Shown: in pieces, positions 33,758 through 42,676 of the stretch
Layout of the letters: each line of letters starts with the position of its first letter
Position numbering within the stretch: the first letter of the stretch is position 1
Origin: Micromonospora qiuiae
Lineage (GTDB): Bacteria; Actinomycetota; Actinomycetes; Mycobacteriales; Micromonosporaceae
Direction: 5' to 3'
Length of the DNA: 64,000 nt
Assembly: GCF_016863555.1 (NCBI RefSeq)
Contig: NZ_BOPC01000041.1
Span: 16,397 to 80,396, forward strand
The notes under the pieces: model-generated
Database searches by the model: none
The model's input: the letters and a program-made list of their open reading frames with translations, nothing else
What the model was told of the DNA's origin: nothing
Translations under genes and position numbers: made by a program

Positions 33758-34525
33758 ATGATCGAACCCGTCCAGTTGCCCTCGCCGTGGCGGGACGTGC
33801 GGCTGACCGTCGTGGTGCCGACCTACAACGAGGCGGGCAACCTGCCGGTGCTGGTCGAGCGGCTGCTCGCCCTTCCACTGCCCGGCCTGAAGGTGCTGGT
33901 CGCCGACGACAACTCCCCCGACGGCACCGGCGAGGTCGCCGACAAGCTCGCGATCGAGCATCCCGAGCGGATCGAGGTGGTGCACCGGCCGGGCAAGGAG
34001 GGCCTCGGCCGCGCGTACGTGGACGGGATCAGCCGGGCACTCGACGGCGGCGCCGAGTACGTGGCCCAGATGGACGCCGACCTGTCCCACCCGGCGGAGG
34101 CTCTGCCGGGCATGCTCGGCGCCCTGCTCTCCACCCAGGCCGGGGTGGTCATCGGCTCACGGTACGTCCCCGGTGGCGAGTTGGACGAGAACTGGCCGCT
34201 GTACCGGCGGGCCCTCAGCGGCTGGGCGAACCTCTACGTGCACACGCTGCTGCGGGTGCGGATCCGGGACCTGACCGCCGGCTTCAAGATCTGGCGGGCC
34301 GACGCGCTGCGCGACATCGGGCTGGAGCGGGTCCAGTCCAACGGCTACAGCTTCCAGGTCGAGATGCACTACCTCGCCACCAAGCTGGGGCACACCATCC
34401 TCGAGGTGCCGATCCGGTTCGAGGAGCGGCGTGACGGCGCCTCGAAGATGACCACCGCCACGAAGATCGAGAGTGCGCTGATGCCGTTCAAGCTCCGCAG
34501 CCGGCACCGCAACATCCAACGCTGA
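33758..34525 (+). CDS. Polyprenol monophosphomannose synthase-like glycosyltransferase (GT2)
   Basis: A 255-residue GT2 enzyme of the dolichol-phosphate mannosyltransferase type. TVVVPTYNEAGNLPVL, ADDNSPDGTGEVAD, the donor/metal motif QMDADLSHPAE, IGSRYVPGG and the C-terminal FEERRDGASKM are all present. It lacks membrane helices at the C-terminus, as in Ppm1-type synthases. It transfers a sugar, usually mannose from GDP-mannose, to a polyprenyl phosphate for use on the outer face of the membrane. ATG 33758 follows CGAGGA. It is divergent from the heptose operon and could provide its lipid-linked substrate. Confidence 0.88.
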   Translation: MIEPVQLPSPWRDVRLTVVVPTYNEAGNLPVLVERLLALPLPGLKVLVADDNSPDGTGEVADKLAIEHPERIEVVHRPGKEGLGRAYVDGISRALDGGAEYVAQMDADLSHPAEALPGMLGALLSTQAGVVIGSRYVPGGELDENWPLYRRALSGWANLYVHTLLRVRIRDLTAGFKIWRADALRDIGLERVQSNGYSFQVEMHYLATKLGHTILEVPIRFEERRDGASKMTTATKIESALMPFKLRSRHRNIQR

Positions 34526-34532
34526 GACCGCC

Positions 34533-36146
34533 TCAGCGGTAGATGACGTGCTGGGCGGCGGCCACCGCCCGGTGGTAGACCTCGCCGGTGAGGGCCCGGT
34601 CACGGGCCAGCGCGGCCCGGGCCGCGTTCGCTCCCGGCGCGCCGTGCACCCCGCCGCCCGGATGCGCCGACGCGCTGGCCAGGAAGAGCCGGTCCACCGG
34701 TGTGTCGGCCCGCCCCAGGCCGGGGATCGGGCGCAGGAACAGCTGTTGGTACGGCGCGGCGGTGCCGCCACCGAGAGCACCGCCGACCAGGCTGGGGTTC
34801 TCCTGTTCCAACTCGGCCGGGCCGGCCACGTGCCGGCCCACGATCAGGCTCCGGAACCCGGGCGCGGCGGCCTCCAGCACCGCCTCCATCCGCTCGACGT
34901 GCCCGGCGATCTCCTCGGCCCGCCAGTCACGACGGAACGGTAGGTGGGTGTACGACCAGAGCGACTCGGTGCCCGGCGGGGAGTGGCTGGGATCGGCCAC
35001 CGACATCTGCCCGAGCAGCAGGAACGGCTCACGGGGCAGCTCACCACGGGCCAGCGCGGCGGCGTAGTCGGTGAGCCCGGCGAGATCCGCGCCGAGGTGC
35101 ACGGTGCCAACGGTGGCCAGTCGCGGGTTGCGCCACGGCACCGGTGCGGACAGCGCCCAGTCGACCTTCACCGTCGAGCCGTCCCAGCGGAAGTGCTCCA
35201 GGTCGGCGACCAGCCGGGGCGGCAGCGCCGCCGCGCCGACCAGGTCCAGGTAGAGCGCGGGCGCCGGCACGTCGGCCAGTACCGCCCGGCGGGCCCGCCA
35301 CAGCCCTCCGCCGACCGTGCGTACGCCCACCGCCCGGCCCCGGGCGACCAGCACCCGGTCCACCCGGGCGCCGTAGTGGATCCGGCCGCCCCGCTCGGTC
35401 AGCCGCGCCACCAGGGCATCGGTGATCCGCTGTGCCCCGCCGGTCGGCACCGGCCAACCGACCTGCTGGCCGAGCATGGCCAGTAGCCACCCGTACAGCC
35501 CGGAGCCGGCCTCCTCGGGCGACAGGTCGGTGTGCAGGGCGCAGCCGGCCAGCAGCGCCGGTCCGCCCGCACCGGCGAACAGTTCCGCGCCGAGGCGGCG
35601 TACCGGCAGCACCATCCGCCGGGCCAGCCGCAGCCCGCCGCCGACGCGCAGCCGACGCAGCAGCCGCAGGCCGCCGCGCACCGGCGGGAACGGGGTGGTG
35701 ATCAGTTCGGTCAGCGGTTCGCCGATCTGCCGCCACTGTTCGTACGCGGCCAGCCAGCGCTGGCCGTCACCGGGCGCGAACGTCTCCAGCGAGGCCGCGG
35801 TGACCGTCGGGTCGCGGTTGAGCAGTGCCGCGCGACCGTCGGGGAACAGGTGGGCCAGCACGTCGGGGGCGTGCCGCCAGGCGAGCCCGTGGCGGTCCAG
35901 TTCCAGCCCGCGCAGCACGGGTGAGACGTAGCCGAGCGGATAGAAGGAGCTGTACAGGTCGCTGAGGTAGCCGGGCGCGGTCACCTCGGCGGAGCGCACC
36001 GCGCCACCCGGGACTCCCGTCGCCTCCAGCACCACCACGTCCCAGCCCGCGTCGGCGAGCAGGTTCGCGGCGACGAGGCCGTTGTGTCCGGCGCCCACGA
36101 CCACGGCGTCGGTCCGGTCGGAACCGGAAGAACCCCGTGAGATCAC
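34533..36146 (-). CDS. FAD-dependent oxidoreductase, phytoene-desaturase/PYROXD2-like
   Basis: A 537-residue flavoprotein. The N-terminal dinucleotide fold VVVGAGHNGLVAANLLADAG is followed by LEATGVPGG, and the C-terminal FAD contact lies in LFLASASAHPGGGVHGAPG. This arrangement is that of the NAD(P)/FAD-dependent CrtI-like group that includes PYROXD2. No carotenoid genes are nearby, so the substrate is open. GTG 36146 starts it with little visible Shine-Dalgarno. It is convergent with the GT2 gene (7 bp gap) and divergent from the aldehyde dehydrogenase (69 bp). Confidence 0.88.
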   Translation of the reverse strand: MISRGSSGSDRTDAVVVGAGHNGLVAANLLADAGWDVVVLEATGVPGGAVRSAEVTAPGYLSDLYSSFYPLGYVSPVLRGLELDRHGLAWRHAPDVLAHLFPDGRAALLNRDPTVTAASLETFAPGDGQRWLAAYEQWRQIGEPLTELITTPFPPVRGGLRLLRRLRVGGGLRLARRMVLPVRRLGAELFAGAGGPALLAGCALHTDLSPEEAGSGLYGWLLAMLGQQVGWPVPTGGAQRITDALVARLTERGGRIHYGARVDRVLVARGRAVGVRTVGGGLWRARRAVLADVPAPALYLDLVGAAALPPRLVADLEHFRWDGSTVKVDWALSAPVPWRNPRLATVGTVHLGADLAGLTDYAAALARGELPREPFLLLGQMSVADPSHSPPGTESLWSYTHLPFRRDWRAEEIAGHVERMEAVLEAAAPGFRSLIVGRHVAGPAELEQENPSLVGGALGGGTAAPYQQLFLRPIPGLGRADTPVDRLFLASASAHPGGGVHGAPGANAARAALARDRALTGEVYHRAVAAAQHVIYR

Positions 36147-36215
36147 TCAAGGACGCTACCCCAGCGGCGACCGGGCGAAACGTTTGTCTGCGGCGGGTCG
36201 GGGCATCCACCGCCC

Positions 36216-37649
36216 ATGTACACGGTTGCGCAGCTCATGGGTGGCGTGTGGGGGGCCGGCGGCGAGGCCGGTGAACTGGTGGTGCACGACCCGGCCGACG
36301 GCGCCCCGGTGACCCGCGCGCCGATGGCGACCCCCGACGAGGTGGGCAAGGCGGTGGCGGCGGCCCGCGAGATGGCGGCGGAATGGGCGGGCAGCGCCGT
36401 GGCCGAGCGCGCCGCCGCGCTGCACCGGGCGGCCGACGCGGTCGCCGAGGCCGCCGACGAGCTTGCCCGGGCCACCACCGCGGAGATGGGCAAGCCCCTC
36501 GCCGACGCGCGCGGCGGCGTCGAGGCCGGCATCGCGACTCTGCGGCAGTACGCCGAACTCGCCCCGGCCCGCGGCGGACGCACCCTGCACGGCGATCCCG
36601 CCGCGCTCGACTTCATGGCACCGCAGCCGCGGGGCGTGGTCGCCGTCATCACCCCGTGGAACGACCCGGTCGCCGTCTCGTGCGGGTTGCTCGGCGCGGC
36701 CCTGGTCACCGGGAACGTGGTGGTGCACAAGCCGAGCGAGCGCACCCCGGCGACCGGCTGGTTGCTGGCCCGCGCGCTCGACTCCGCGCTGCCGGCGGGG
36801 GTGCTGTCGCTGCTGACCGGCGGGCCGGAGACCGGTGCGGTGCTCGCCGCCGCGGAGGTGGACGTGGTGGCGCAGGTGGGTTCCACCGCCACCGGCCGGG
36901 CGATCGCCACCGCTGCCGCCGGGACCGGCGCGAAGGTGCTGCTGGAGAACGGCGGCAGCGACCCGCTGATCGTGGACGCCGACGTCGACCCGGTCTGGGC
37001 CGCCGCGCAGGCGGCCCAGGGCGCGTTCGCCAACGCGGGGCAGATCTGCGTGGCGGTGGAGCGCATCTACGTCCACCGCGACATCGCCGAGGACTTCGTG
37101 GCCGCGCTGGTCGACCGGGCCGCCGCGCTGCGGGTCGGACCCGGACGGGACCCGGGCACCGAGATGGGCCCGCTGGTCGACCGGCGCCACCGCGACGGGG
37201 TGCACGGGCAGGTCACCGCAGCGGTGGCCGAGGGGGCGCGGATCCGCGTCGGCGGCACACTGATCGACGGTCCGGGCGCCTTCTATCCCGCCACAGTGGT
37301 CGACGACTGCCGGCACGACATGGCGCTGGTCCGGGAGGAGACCTTCGGCCCGGTCGCGCCGGTGGTGGTGGTCGACTCGTTCAGCGAGGCGTTGCGATGC
37401 GCGGCCGACTCGCCGTACGGGCTGGCCGCGACCGTGCTGACCGGTTCGATGAGCCACGCCCAGCGGGCCTGGCGGGAACTTCCGACCGGCACCGTCAAGG
37501 TCAACGCGGTCTTCGGTGGCGCCCCGGCCGGTGCCGCCCATCCGCGCCGCGGCAGCGGTCAGGGCTTCGGTTACGGGCCGGAACTGCTCGACGAGTTCAC
37601 CGCCGTCAAGGCGGTGCACATCGAGGCGCCCGGCGGCGGGCACTGGTGA
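36216..37649 (+). CDS. Aldehyde dehydrogenase family protein
   Basis: A 477-residue NAD(P)-dependent aldehyde dehydrogenase. Cofactor and catalytic blocks: VAVITPWNDPVAV (Asn of the oxyanion hole), VVHKPSER, QVGSTATGRAIA, LLENGGSDPLIV (general-base Glu, where LELGGK is usual, so the Lys is replaced), FANAGQICVAVERIYV (nucleophilic Cys), REETFGPVAPVV and GTVKVN. Similar to gamma-aminobutyraldehyde/betaine-aldehyde and sugar-lactaldehyde dehydrogenases; the substrate is unknown. ATG 36216 was chosen as the only fitting start. Confidence 0.9.
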   Translation: MYTVAQLMGGVWGAGGEAGELVVHDPADGAPVTRAPMATPDEVGKAVAAAREMAAEWAGSAVAERAAALHRAADAVAEAADELARATTAEMGKPLADARGGVEAGIATLRQYAELAPARGGRTLHGDPAALDFMAPQPRGVVAVITPWNDPVAVSCGLLGAALVTGNVVVHKPSERTPATGWLLARALDSALPAGVLSLLTGGPETGAVLAAAEVDVVAQVGSTATGRAIATAAAGTGAKVLLENGGSDPLIVDADVDPVWAAAQAAQGAFANAGQICVAVERIYVHRDIAEDFVAALVDRAAALRVGPGRDPGTEMGPLVDRRHRDGVHGQVTAAVAEGARIRVGGTLIDGPGAFYPATVVDDCRHDMALVREETFGPVAPVVVVDSFSEALRCAADSPYGLAATVLTGSMSHAQRAWRELPTGTVKVNAVFGGAPAGAAHPRRGSGQGFGYGPELLDEFTAVKAVHIEAPGGGHW

Positions 37650-37727
37650 GGCACCGCGCTGGCCGGACGGCACCCGACACGGGCGCACCCGGCCCCGCGC
37701 CGCAGATGATACCTACCCCCGCACCGC

Positions 37728-37796
37728 CTTTGCTCTGCTTCACCGCACGCAACGAGAACCGGCCGAAACCATTGCGTGAGTTGAAGCAGAGCAAAG
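37728..37796. repeat. 69-bp palindromic repeat, copy 2
   Basis: CTTTGCTCTGCTTCA at 37728-37742 faces GTTGAAGCAGAGCAAAG at 37780-37796, and ACGCAA (37747-37752) faces TTGCGT (37772-37777). It has the same length and the same arms as the copy at 1451-1519, with a different loop. It lies between the convergent aldehyde dehydrogenase and ChaB genes, just before a separate conventional hairpin. Confidence 0.8.
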
Positions 37797-37820
37797 GCAG
37801 CGAGACGGGGACCTTCGGTC

Positions 37821-37857
37821 GGCCCCTGATCCGACCCGTACGCTCGGATCAGGGGCC
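37821..37857. terminator. Bidirectional hairpin terminator
   Basis: GGCCCCTGATCCGA (37821-37834) pairs perfectly with TCGGATCAGGGGCC (37844-37857) around a 9-nt loop. It serves the convergent aldehyde dehydrogenase and ChaB-Rho_N genes. Confidence 0.7.
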
Positions 37858-37874
37858 CATCGGCCCACGGCGAG

Positions 37875-38276
37875 TCAGTCGCCGCGGGCCTTGCGGGTCT
37901 GCCGGTCGTTGGCCTTCTGGATGGCCTTGACCAGTTCCGGCTTGGACATGCTCGATCGTCCCCGCACGTCCAGCTCGCGGGCGACCTCCATGAGGTGCGC
38001 CTTGGGGGCGTTCGCGTCCACACCCCCGGCGGTGGGCGCCCGCCGCTCCGGGCCGCCGCCCGCGGCCTGGGGATCACTCGGCCCCGTGCGGCCCTTGGGC
38101 TCCCAGTGGTCGCCCACCTTCTCGAACTTGTGCTTGACGGCGGCGAACGCGGTCCGGTGCGCCCGCTCCCCCTCGCCGTACGTCTCGACCGCGGAATCGT
38201 GCGTCTTCTCCCAGGTCCGCTGGGCCTTCTCCGGGGAGCGCCGCAGCGTGCTGGGTAGTACCTCGCGCCCGGGCAT
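37875..38276 (-). CDS. ChaB family protein with Rho N-terminal-like domain
   Basis: A 133-residue protein. The N-terminal ChaB domain (about 1-60: LPSTLRRSPEKAQRTWEKTHDSAVETYG) is followed by a polar linker and a C-terminal Rho_N helix-extended-loop-helix motif (HLMEVARELDVRGRSSMSKPELVKAIQKA). ChaB is named after a putative cation-transport regulator; fusion to Rho_N is common in actinomycetes and points to nucleic-acid binding. ATG 38276 has GGAGGAGG upstream. It is divergent from brkB. Confidence 0.88.
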   Translation of the reverse strand: MPGREVLPSTLRRSPEKAQRTWEKTHDSAVETYGEGERAHRTAFAAVKHKFEKVGDHWEPKGRTGPSDPQAAGGGPERRAPTAGGVDANAPKAHLMEVARELDVRGRSSMSKPELVKAIQKANDRQTRKARGD

Positions 38277-38428
38277 CTCGAACCTCCTCCGTGTGCGAGC
38301 GATTCCCTGTGGCGTTCCCGCTGCCGTCGCCGGCAAACCTCTGGGCCGGTTTGCCCGAGGTCGGGGCCGGGTACCGGCGCCGACACCGGCGCGCGGCGCA
38401 GGCGCCGGCCGCACGACAGGAGACCGCT

Positions 38429-39406
38429 ATGACGACGACCGACCCCGAGACCACGACCGCCGACGCGCCGGTGTCGCCGCTGCCCGACATCCGCCAGTTG
38501 CGCTGGCGGACCTGGCGGGGTGTGCTGGTCCGCAGCGGGCGCAACTATCTGCGGGACAACTGCACCGACTGGGCCGCCGCGCTCACCTACTACGGAGTGC
38601 TGGCGCTCTTCCCGTCCGCCGTCGTGGTGGTCGCCCTGGTCGGGCTGGTCTCCGACGGCGAACGCACCGTCGACACGGTGCTGGACCTGGCTCGGGACGT
38701 CGGTGCCGGCTCGGTGGTGGCGAACGAGAGCTTCGTCGGGGTGACCCGGAGGGTGGTGGACCAGAACAGCTCGGCCGGGGTCCTGCTCAGCTTCGGTCTG
38801 CTCGGCGCCCTCTGGTCGGCCTCGAATTTCATCGCCTCGTTCACCCGCGCGTCGAACGCGATCTACGGCGTGACGGAGGGGCGGCCGGTGTGGCGGCTGC
38901 GCCCGATCCAGATCGGCCTCGCGGCGCTGTCGCTGGTGTTGCTCGCCACGGTGGCGGCCGGCCTGATCGTCAGCGGCCCGGTCGCCGACGCGGTCGGCAA
39001 CCTCGTTGGAGCAGGTGACGCGGCGCGTACGGCCTGGGCCGTGGCCAAGTGGCCGGCCCTGGCGTTGATCGCGATGCTGTTGCTGTCCCTGCTGTTCTGG
39101 GCCGCGCCGAACGTCCGCCAGCCGCGGTTCCGGTGGCTCACCCCCGGCGGGGCGGTCGCCCTGGCCGCCTGGACGCTCGGCTCCTTCGGTTTCGGCCTGT
39201 ACGTGGCGAACTTCGGCTCGTACGACGCCACCTACGGCAGCCTGGGCGCCGTCATCGCCTTCCTGGTCTGGCTCTACCTGTCCAATTCCGCACTGATGCT
39301 CGGCGTGCAGATCAACGCCGAACTTCAGCGTGGCCGGCTGCTCCAGTCGGGTGCGGCCGACGCCGAGGAACCGGTGCTGAAGCCGCGTTCACCGGCCGGT
39401 TCGTGA
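38429..39406 (+). CDS. YihY/BrkB family inner-membrane protein
   Basis: A 325-residue protein with six predicted membrane helices and the family signatures CTDWAAALTYYGVLALFPS near residue 40 and FGLYVANFGSYDATYGSLGAVIAFLVWLYLSN near 260-290 (shown here only by ends and centre). The function is uncertain; the family was once called ribonuclease BN by mistake. AGGAGACCGCT precedes ATG 38429. Confidence 0.9.
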   Translation: MTTTDPETTTADAPVSPLPDIRQLRWRTWRGVLVRSGRNYLRDNCTDWAAALTYYGVLALFPSAVVVVALVGLVSDGERTVDTVLDLARDVGAGSVVANESFVGVTRRVVDQNSSAGVLLSFGLLGALWSASNFIASFTRASNAIYGVTEGRPVWRLRPIQIGLAALSLVLLATVAAGLIVSGPVADAVGNLVGAGDAARTAWAVAKWPALALIAMLLLSLLFWAAPNVRQPRFRWLTPGGAVALAAWTLGSFGFGLYVANFGSYDATYGSLGAVIAFLVWLYLSNSALMLGVQINAELQRGRLLQSGAADAEEPVLKPRSPAGS

Positions 39407-39452
39407 CGGCTTGCCGGGTTTACCGCCCGCCGGCTCGGGTAGCGCAGAAGGC

Positions 39453-39869
39453 ATGGATCGCGGCAACAGCAAGCACGCACCGAGGGTCGACGAGCAGATG
39501 AGCCAGGAGGTCAGCGGTCTCGTGCAGGGGCCGGGGACCGGCGGCTCACGGGTCGACGAGTTCCGGGTGCCGGAACCCGCCGGTGAGGACCAGCCGGAGC
39601 CCACCACCGCTCCGGCCGGCGACCTGCGCAGCGGCAACCCACAGGGAATGACCTCGGAGGATGTCGAGGCACGCAGCCGGCTCGGGCGGTTCATCACGAT
39701 GACCGCGCTGCCCGGTGACCGGGCCACGTTGCTCGCCAACGCGCGGGACAACGAGGCGCCGGACGACGTGCTCGCCGAGTTGGAGCGCCTGCCGGAGGGC
39801 ACCCGCTACCAGACGGTGTCCGAGGTGTGGGCCGCGCTCGGCCACAAGAACGAGACGACGCGCTGGTGA
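39453..39869 (+). CDS. DUF2795 domain protein
   Basis: A 138-residue soluble protein. The first about 75 residues are polar and disordered-looking (Gly/Pro/Asp). The C-terminal DUF2795 domain has LANARDNEAPDDVLAEL and LPEGTRYQTVSEVWAALG. The function is unknown. AGAAGG precedes ATG 39453. It is followed 40 bp later by the SRPBCC gene, probably in one transcript. Confidence 0.85.
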   Translation: MDRGNSKHAPRVDEQMSQEVSGLVQGPGTGGSRVDEFRVPEPAGEDQPEPTTAPAGDLRSGNPQGMTSEDVEARSRLGRFITMTALPGDRATLLANARDNEAPDDVLAELERLPEGTRYQTVSEVWAALGHKNETTRW

Positions 39870-39909
39870 GGCGGGCCGTCCGGGTCCGCCGGCGCAGAAA
39901 GGAATGCTG

Positions 39910-40371
39910 ATGAGTGGCGTTACCGAACATGTCGACGTGGCCGTCCCGGTGCGGACGGCGTACGACCAGTGGACGCAGTTCGAGGAGTTCCCCCAATTCA
40001 TGGAGGGCGTGGAGGAGGTTCGCCAGCTCTCCGACAAGATGACCCACTGGACGGTCGAGATCGCCGGCGTCAAGCGCGAGTTCGACGCCGAGATCACCGA
40101 GCAGTTGCCGGACGAACGGATCGCCTGGCGCTCGACCGGCGGCACCACGCACGCCGGAGTGGTGACCTTCCACCGGTTGGACGAGAACAGCAGCCGGGTG
40201 AGCCTCCAGTTGGAGTTCGACCCGCACGGCGTCGTCGAGCAGGCCGGCGACAAGCTCGGCGTGGTCGATCGCCGGGCCAAGGGTGACCTGCAACGCTTCA
40301 AGCAGTTCATCGAGCGCCGTGGCCAGGAGACCGGTGCCTGGCGCGGCACGATCGAACGTCCCGTCCCCTGA
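39910..40371 (+). CDS. SRPBCC family protein (polyketide cyclase/dehydrase-like)
   Basis: A 153-residue START/SRPBCC fold: EHVDVAVPVRTAYDQWTQFEEFPQFMEGV at the N-terminus, VKREFDAEITEQLPDERIAWRS in the middle and the long C-terminal helix GDLQRFKQFIERRG. Proteins of this kind are frequent next to stress-type genes in actinomycetes, and their ligand is unknown. ATG 39910 is preferred over ATG 39904 because AAAGGA sits at better spacing. Confidence 0.87.
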   Translation: MSGVTEHVDVAVPVRTAYDQWTQFEEFPQFMEGVEEVRQLSDKMTHWTVEIAGVKREFDAEITEQLPDERIAWRSTGGTTHAGVVTFHRLDENSSRVSLQLEFDPHGVVEQAGDKLGVVDRRAKGDLQRFKQFIERRGQETGAWRGTIERPVP

Positions 40372-40395
40372 TCCCCACCCGATGCACAGCAGGCC

Positions 40396-40415
40396 GCCGC
40401 CGAACTGTCGGCGGC
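40396..40415 (+). terminator. Short hairpin after the SRPBCC gene
   Basis: GCCGCCGA and TCGGCGGC pair around a 4-nt ACTG loop, 25 bp past the stop codon. Confidence 0.5.
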
Positions 40416-40487
40416 CTCCACACATCCTCACCGCCGGCCTCCACGCCCCAGCGGTTTGGGGCATGGGGGTGGGGGTACGGCGATGGT

Positions 40488-40745
40488 ATGAGCGACAACA
40501 GGGTGTGGCGTAACGAGGAGCAGCTTCCGCTGGAGGAGTTGGAACGGGCCGTCGCCCGGTCCACGCTCGACGGGCAGGCCGACGACGTGACCGGCAACGA
40601 CGCCGGCGAGGAGGCCGCCTTCGGGCACGGCCCGGAGGCGGCCGACCGTGGCGGCGAGGTGCGGGGCGCCGGTCGTGAGCCCACCGACCGGGATCGGGCG
40701 TACCGCCCCTCCACCACCGGCCGCACCGGCCCCGACACGCTCTGA
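40488..40745 (+). CDS. Small acidic hypothetical protein
   Basis: An 85-residue hydrophilic protein rich in Asp, Glu, Gly and Arg (EEQLPLEELERAVARSTLDGQADDVTG then a disordered tail ending TGRTGPDTL). It has no membrane segment and no recognised domain. ATG 40488 is the first start. Coding is supported by GC-rich third positions and a clean frame, but the evidence is moderate. Confidence 0.55.
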   Translation: MSDNRVWRNEEQLPLEELERAVARSTLDGQADDVTGNDAGEEAAFGHGPEAADRGGEVRGAGREPTDRDRAYRPSTTGRTGPDTL

Positions 40746-40775
40746 CGTTCGGGCGGGGCGTGGTGCAGTACCCGA

Positions 40776-41069
40776 ATGGGTGTTGTTGTGGACAGGTCGG
40801 CCAGAATCGGCCGTTCGGCTGACGGCAACGGCGGCATCGCGCGCAAGACTTTCGGAATGCATCAGGGCTCCGGCTTCCTCACCACGCGTCAGCGTCGCCT
40901 GGCCTGGCTCGGCTTCCTTCTCGCCGCCGTCCAGGCCCCTGTCTCCGCCAAGCTGGTCGGGGACAGTTCCTGGCTGTTCAGCCTCTGCGTCGCCCTGATG
41001 GTGGCCACCGTGATCATCGCCGACGACGCTGCTCGCCGTCGCCCCGCCGACGCCCGCTCCTCGGACTGA
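40776..41069 (+). CDS. Small membrane hypothetical protein
   Basis: A 97-residue protein with two short hydrophobic segments (RLAWLGFLLAAVQAPVSAKL and LFSLCVALMVATVIIADDAA) and a basic, polar C-terminus. ATG 40776 is used; ATG 40857 (MHQGSGFLTT) would give a shorter protein keeping both helices. The function is unknown. Confidence 0.5.
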   Translation: MGVVVDRSARIGRSADGNGGIARKTFGMHQGSGFLTTRQRRLAWLGFLLAAVQAPVSAKLVGDSSWLFSLCVALMVATVIIADDAARRRPADARSSD

Positions 41070-41203
41070 TCCCCGGTCCGGGCGCGCTGTCCGGTCCGTG
41101 CCGGCTCGATCCTGCCGGTCAGCCGCCGTCGACCGGTGGAGGACCCCTGACCGGCCGAGCGGCCGAGGTCACGGCCGGTGGTCGTTGGCTAGATTTGCTC
41201 CCC

Positions 41204-41584
41204 ATGCGCGTGCCGTCGTCCAACCGGGTCTCCGCCCGCACCGCCGTCGACTCGGCGCGGTCCACCCTGGTGACGCTCACCAACGCGGTGGGCCTCGACG
41301 GACTCGCCGCCGCCACCCGCCTGCCCGGTCTACGCGCCGCGATCGACCAGCACGCCGCGGCCGTACGGGACAGTCTGCACGGCCACCGGCGGCCCCTGAG
41401 CGCCGCGGCCCTCGCCGGCTACGCCGAGGGAATCCGGTCCGTCGCGCAGGAACACGGCTGGCAGCCGCCCGCCGGCCCGGTGGAGGAGTGGTCGGAGGCG
41501 GACTGGGTGCTGGTGCGCCTGCTCGCGGTCTGCGCGCTGGCCGCCGGTCTGGACGCACCCGCGCCGCAGCCGCCCCCATTGTGA
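41204..41584 (+). CDS. Hypothetical protein (DUF6401-like)
   Basis: A 126-residue alanine-rich helical protein. AVGLDGLAAATRLPGLRAAIDQHAAAVRDSLHG and LSAAALAGYAEGIRSVAQEHGW recall small actinomycete proteins placed in DUF6401, but I am not certain. ATG 41204 is used; TTG 41195 lies just upstream. The end is convergent with the CmpX-like gene. Confidence 0.55.
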   Translation: MRVPSSNRVSARTAVDSARSTLVTLTNAVGLDGLAAATRLPGLRAAIDQHAAAVRDSLHGHRRPLSAAALAGYAEGIRSVAQEHGWQPPAGPVEEWSEADWVLVRLLAVCALAAGLDAPAPQPPPL

Positions 41585-41650
41585 TGGCAGGGAACGGGCG
41601 CCCGCCGGTGGCGGACACCCGTCCCGCGTCGCGCGCGCCCGGCCACGCCG

Positions 41651-42487
41651 TCACTGGCGACGGGGCTGGTCGCCCATGTTCCCGGACTGGTGGGTGCTGC
41701 GCCCACCGGCCATCGCCTGGCTGGGTTCGGCGCCGGCCCGGTCGGCCATCTGCCGTTGCATGTCGCCCCGGCCGGCTGCGGCGCCCTGCTGCTGTTCCCG
41801 GACCGCACGCGACTCGTCGGCGATCCGGTTGAGCCAACCTTCCCAGCGGTGCTGCATCGGTCGGACCAGACCGCCACCGACACCGACGATCAGGATGCCG
41901 GCCACTGTGGCGAGGACCGCGACCAGCACCGGTGTGGTCACGGTGGTGGCGATACCCACCTGGTTCAGCGCGGCGATCACACCCAGCGCGATGACGAAGA
42001 CCGCCGCCAGGTCGGCCAGGATCTTGCCGTACGACAGGCCGCCCAGTGCCCCGCTGACGATGTCCCGTACCGCGTTGGCGATCGCGAAGGCGATCACCAC
42101 GATGACGATCGCCACGAAGGCTCGCGGCAGCCAGGCCACCACGCCCGCGATCAGGTTGCTGATGGCGTTGGGTCCCCAGACTCCGAACGCGAACTGCAGC
42201 GTGAACAGCAGCACCGCGTAGTACGCCAGCCTCGCCAGGATGTCGCTGGCGTCGTACCTGGTCCGTTCCAGGGCCCGCTTGATGCCGCCCCGTTCGACCG
42301 CCCGGTCGAACCCCACCCGTTCCAGGGCCGCGTCGACGATCTTGAGCACAGCTCTGGCGATGAGCCACCCGATCACCAGGATCGCGATGAACGCGATGGC
42401 CCTGGGCACGAACAGCAGCACCGACCGCCACATGTCGGCCACGGCGGTACCGATGTTGACCTGCCTGGCCGCAAGGGTTTCCGGCAT
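41651..42487 (-). CDS. CmpX-like membrane protein (mechanosensitive channel-related TM helix repeats)
   Basis: A 278-residue protein with five predicted helices and two copies of the conserved TM_helix pattern (LARLAYYAVLLFTLQFAFGVW with a following NAISNLIAGVVAWLPRAFVAIVIVVIAFAIANAVRDI stretch, and DLAAVFVIALGVIAALNQVGIA). The C-terminus is Gln/Gly/Arg-rich and hydrophilic. It belongs to the CmpX/MscS-related group without the MscS beta domain. AGGAGGG lies before ATG 42487. It is divergent from the SpoIIE gene. Confidence 0.85.
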   Translation of the reverse strand: MPETLAARQVNIGTAVADMWRSVLLFVPRAIAFIAILVIGWLIARAVLKIVDAALERVGFDRAVERGGIKRALERTRYDASDILARLAYYAVLLFTLQFAFGVWGPNAISNLIAGVVAWLPRAFVAIVIVVIAFAIANAVRDIVSGALGGLSYGKILADLAAVFVIALGVIAALNQVGIATTVTTPVLVAVLATVAGILIVGVGGGLVRPMQHRWEGWLNRIADESRAVREQQQGAAAGRGDMQRQMADRAGAEPSQAMAGGRSTHQSGNMGDQPRRQ

Positions 42488-42676
42488 GATGTCCCTCCTG
42501 TCGCATGGTCTGCCCCGCGCGCTTACCCCAACGCCGGGACGGCACGCCGCGTCGATCGCCTACTTTTTCTCGACAGGACCCAACAGAACGGCCCTGAACT
42601 GGCTTTTTGTCCCTATCTCGACGGCTTCGACCATGATCGGAATCGTTGGCTGAACGGGTCGGGTTAGGCTGCGGTC

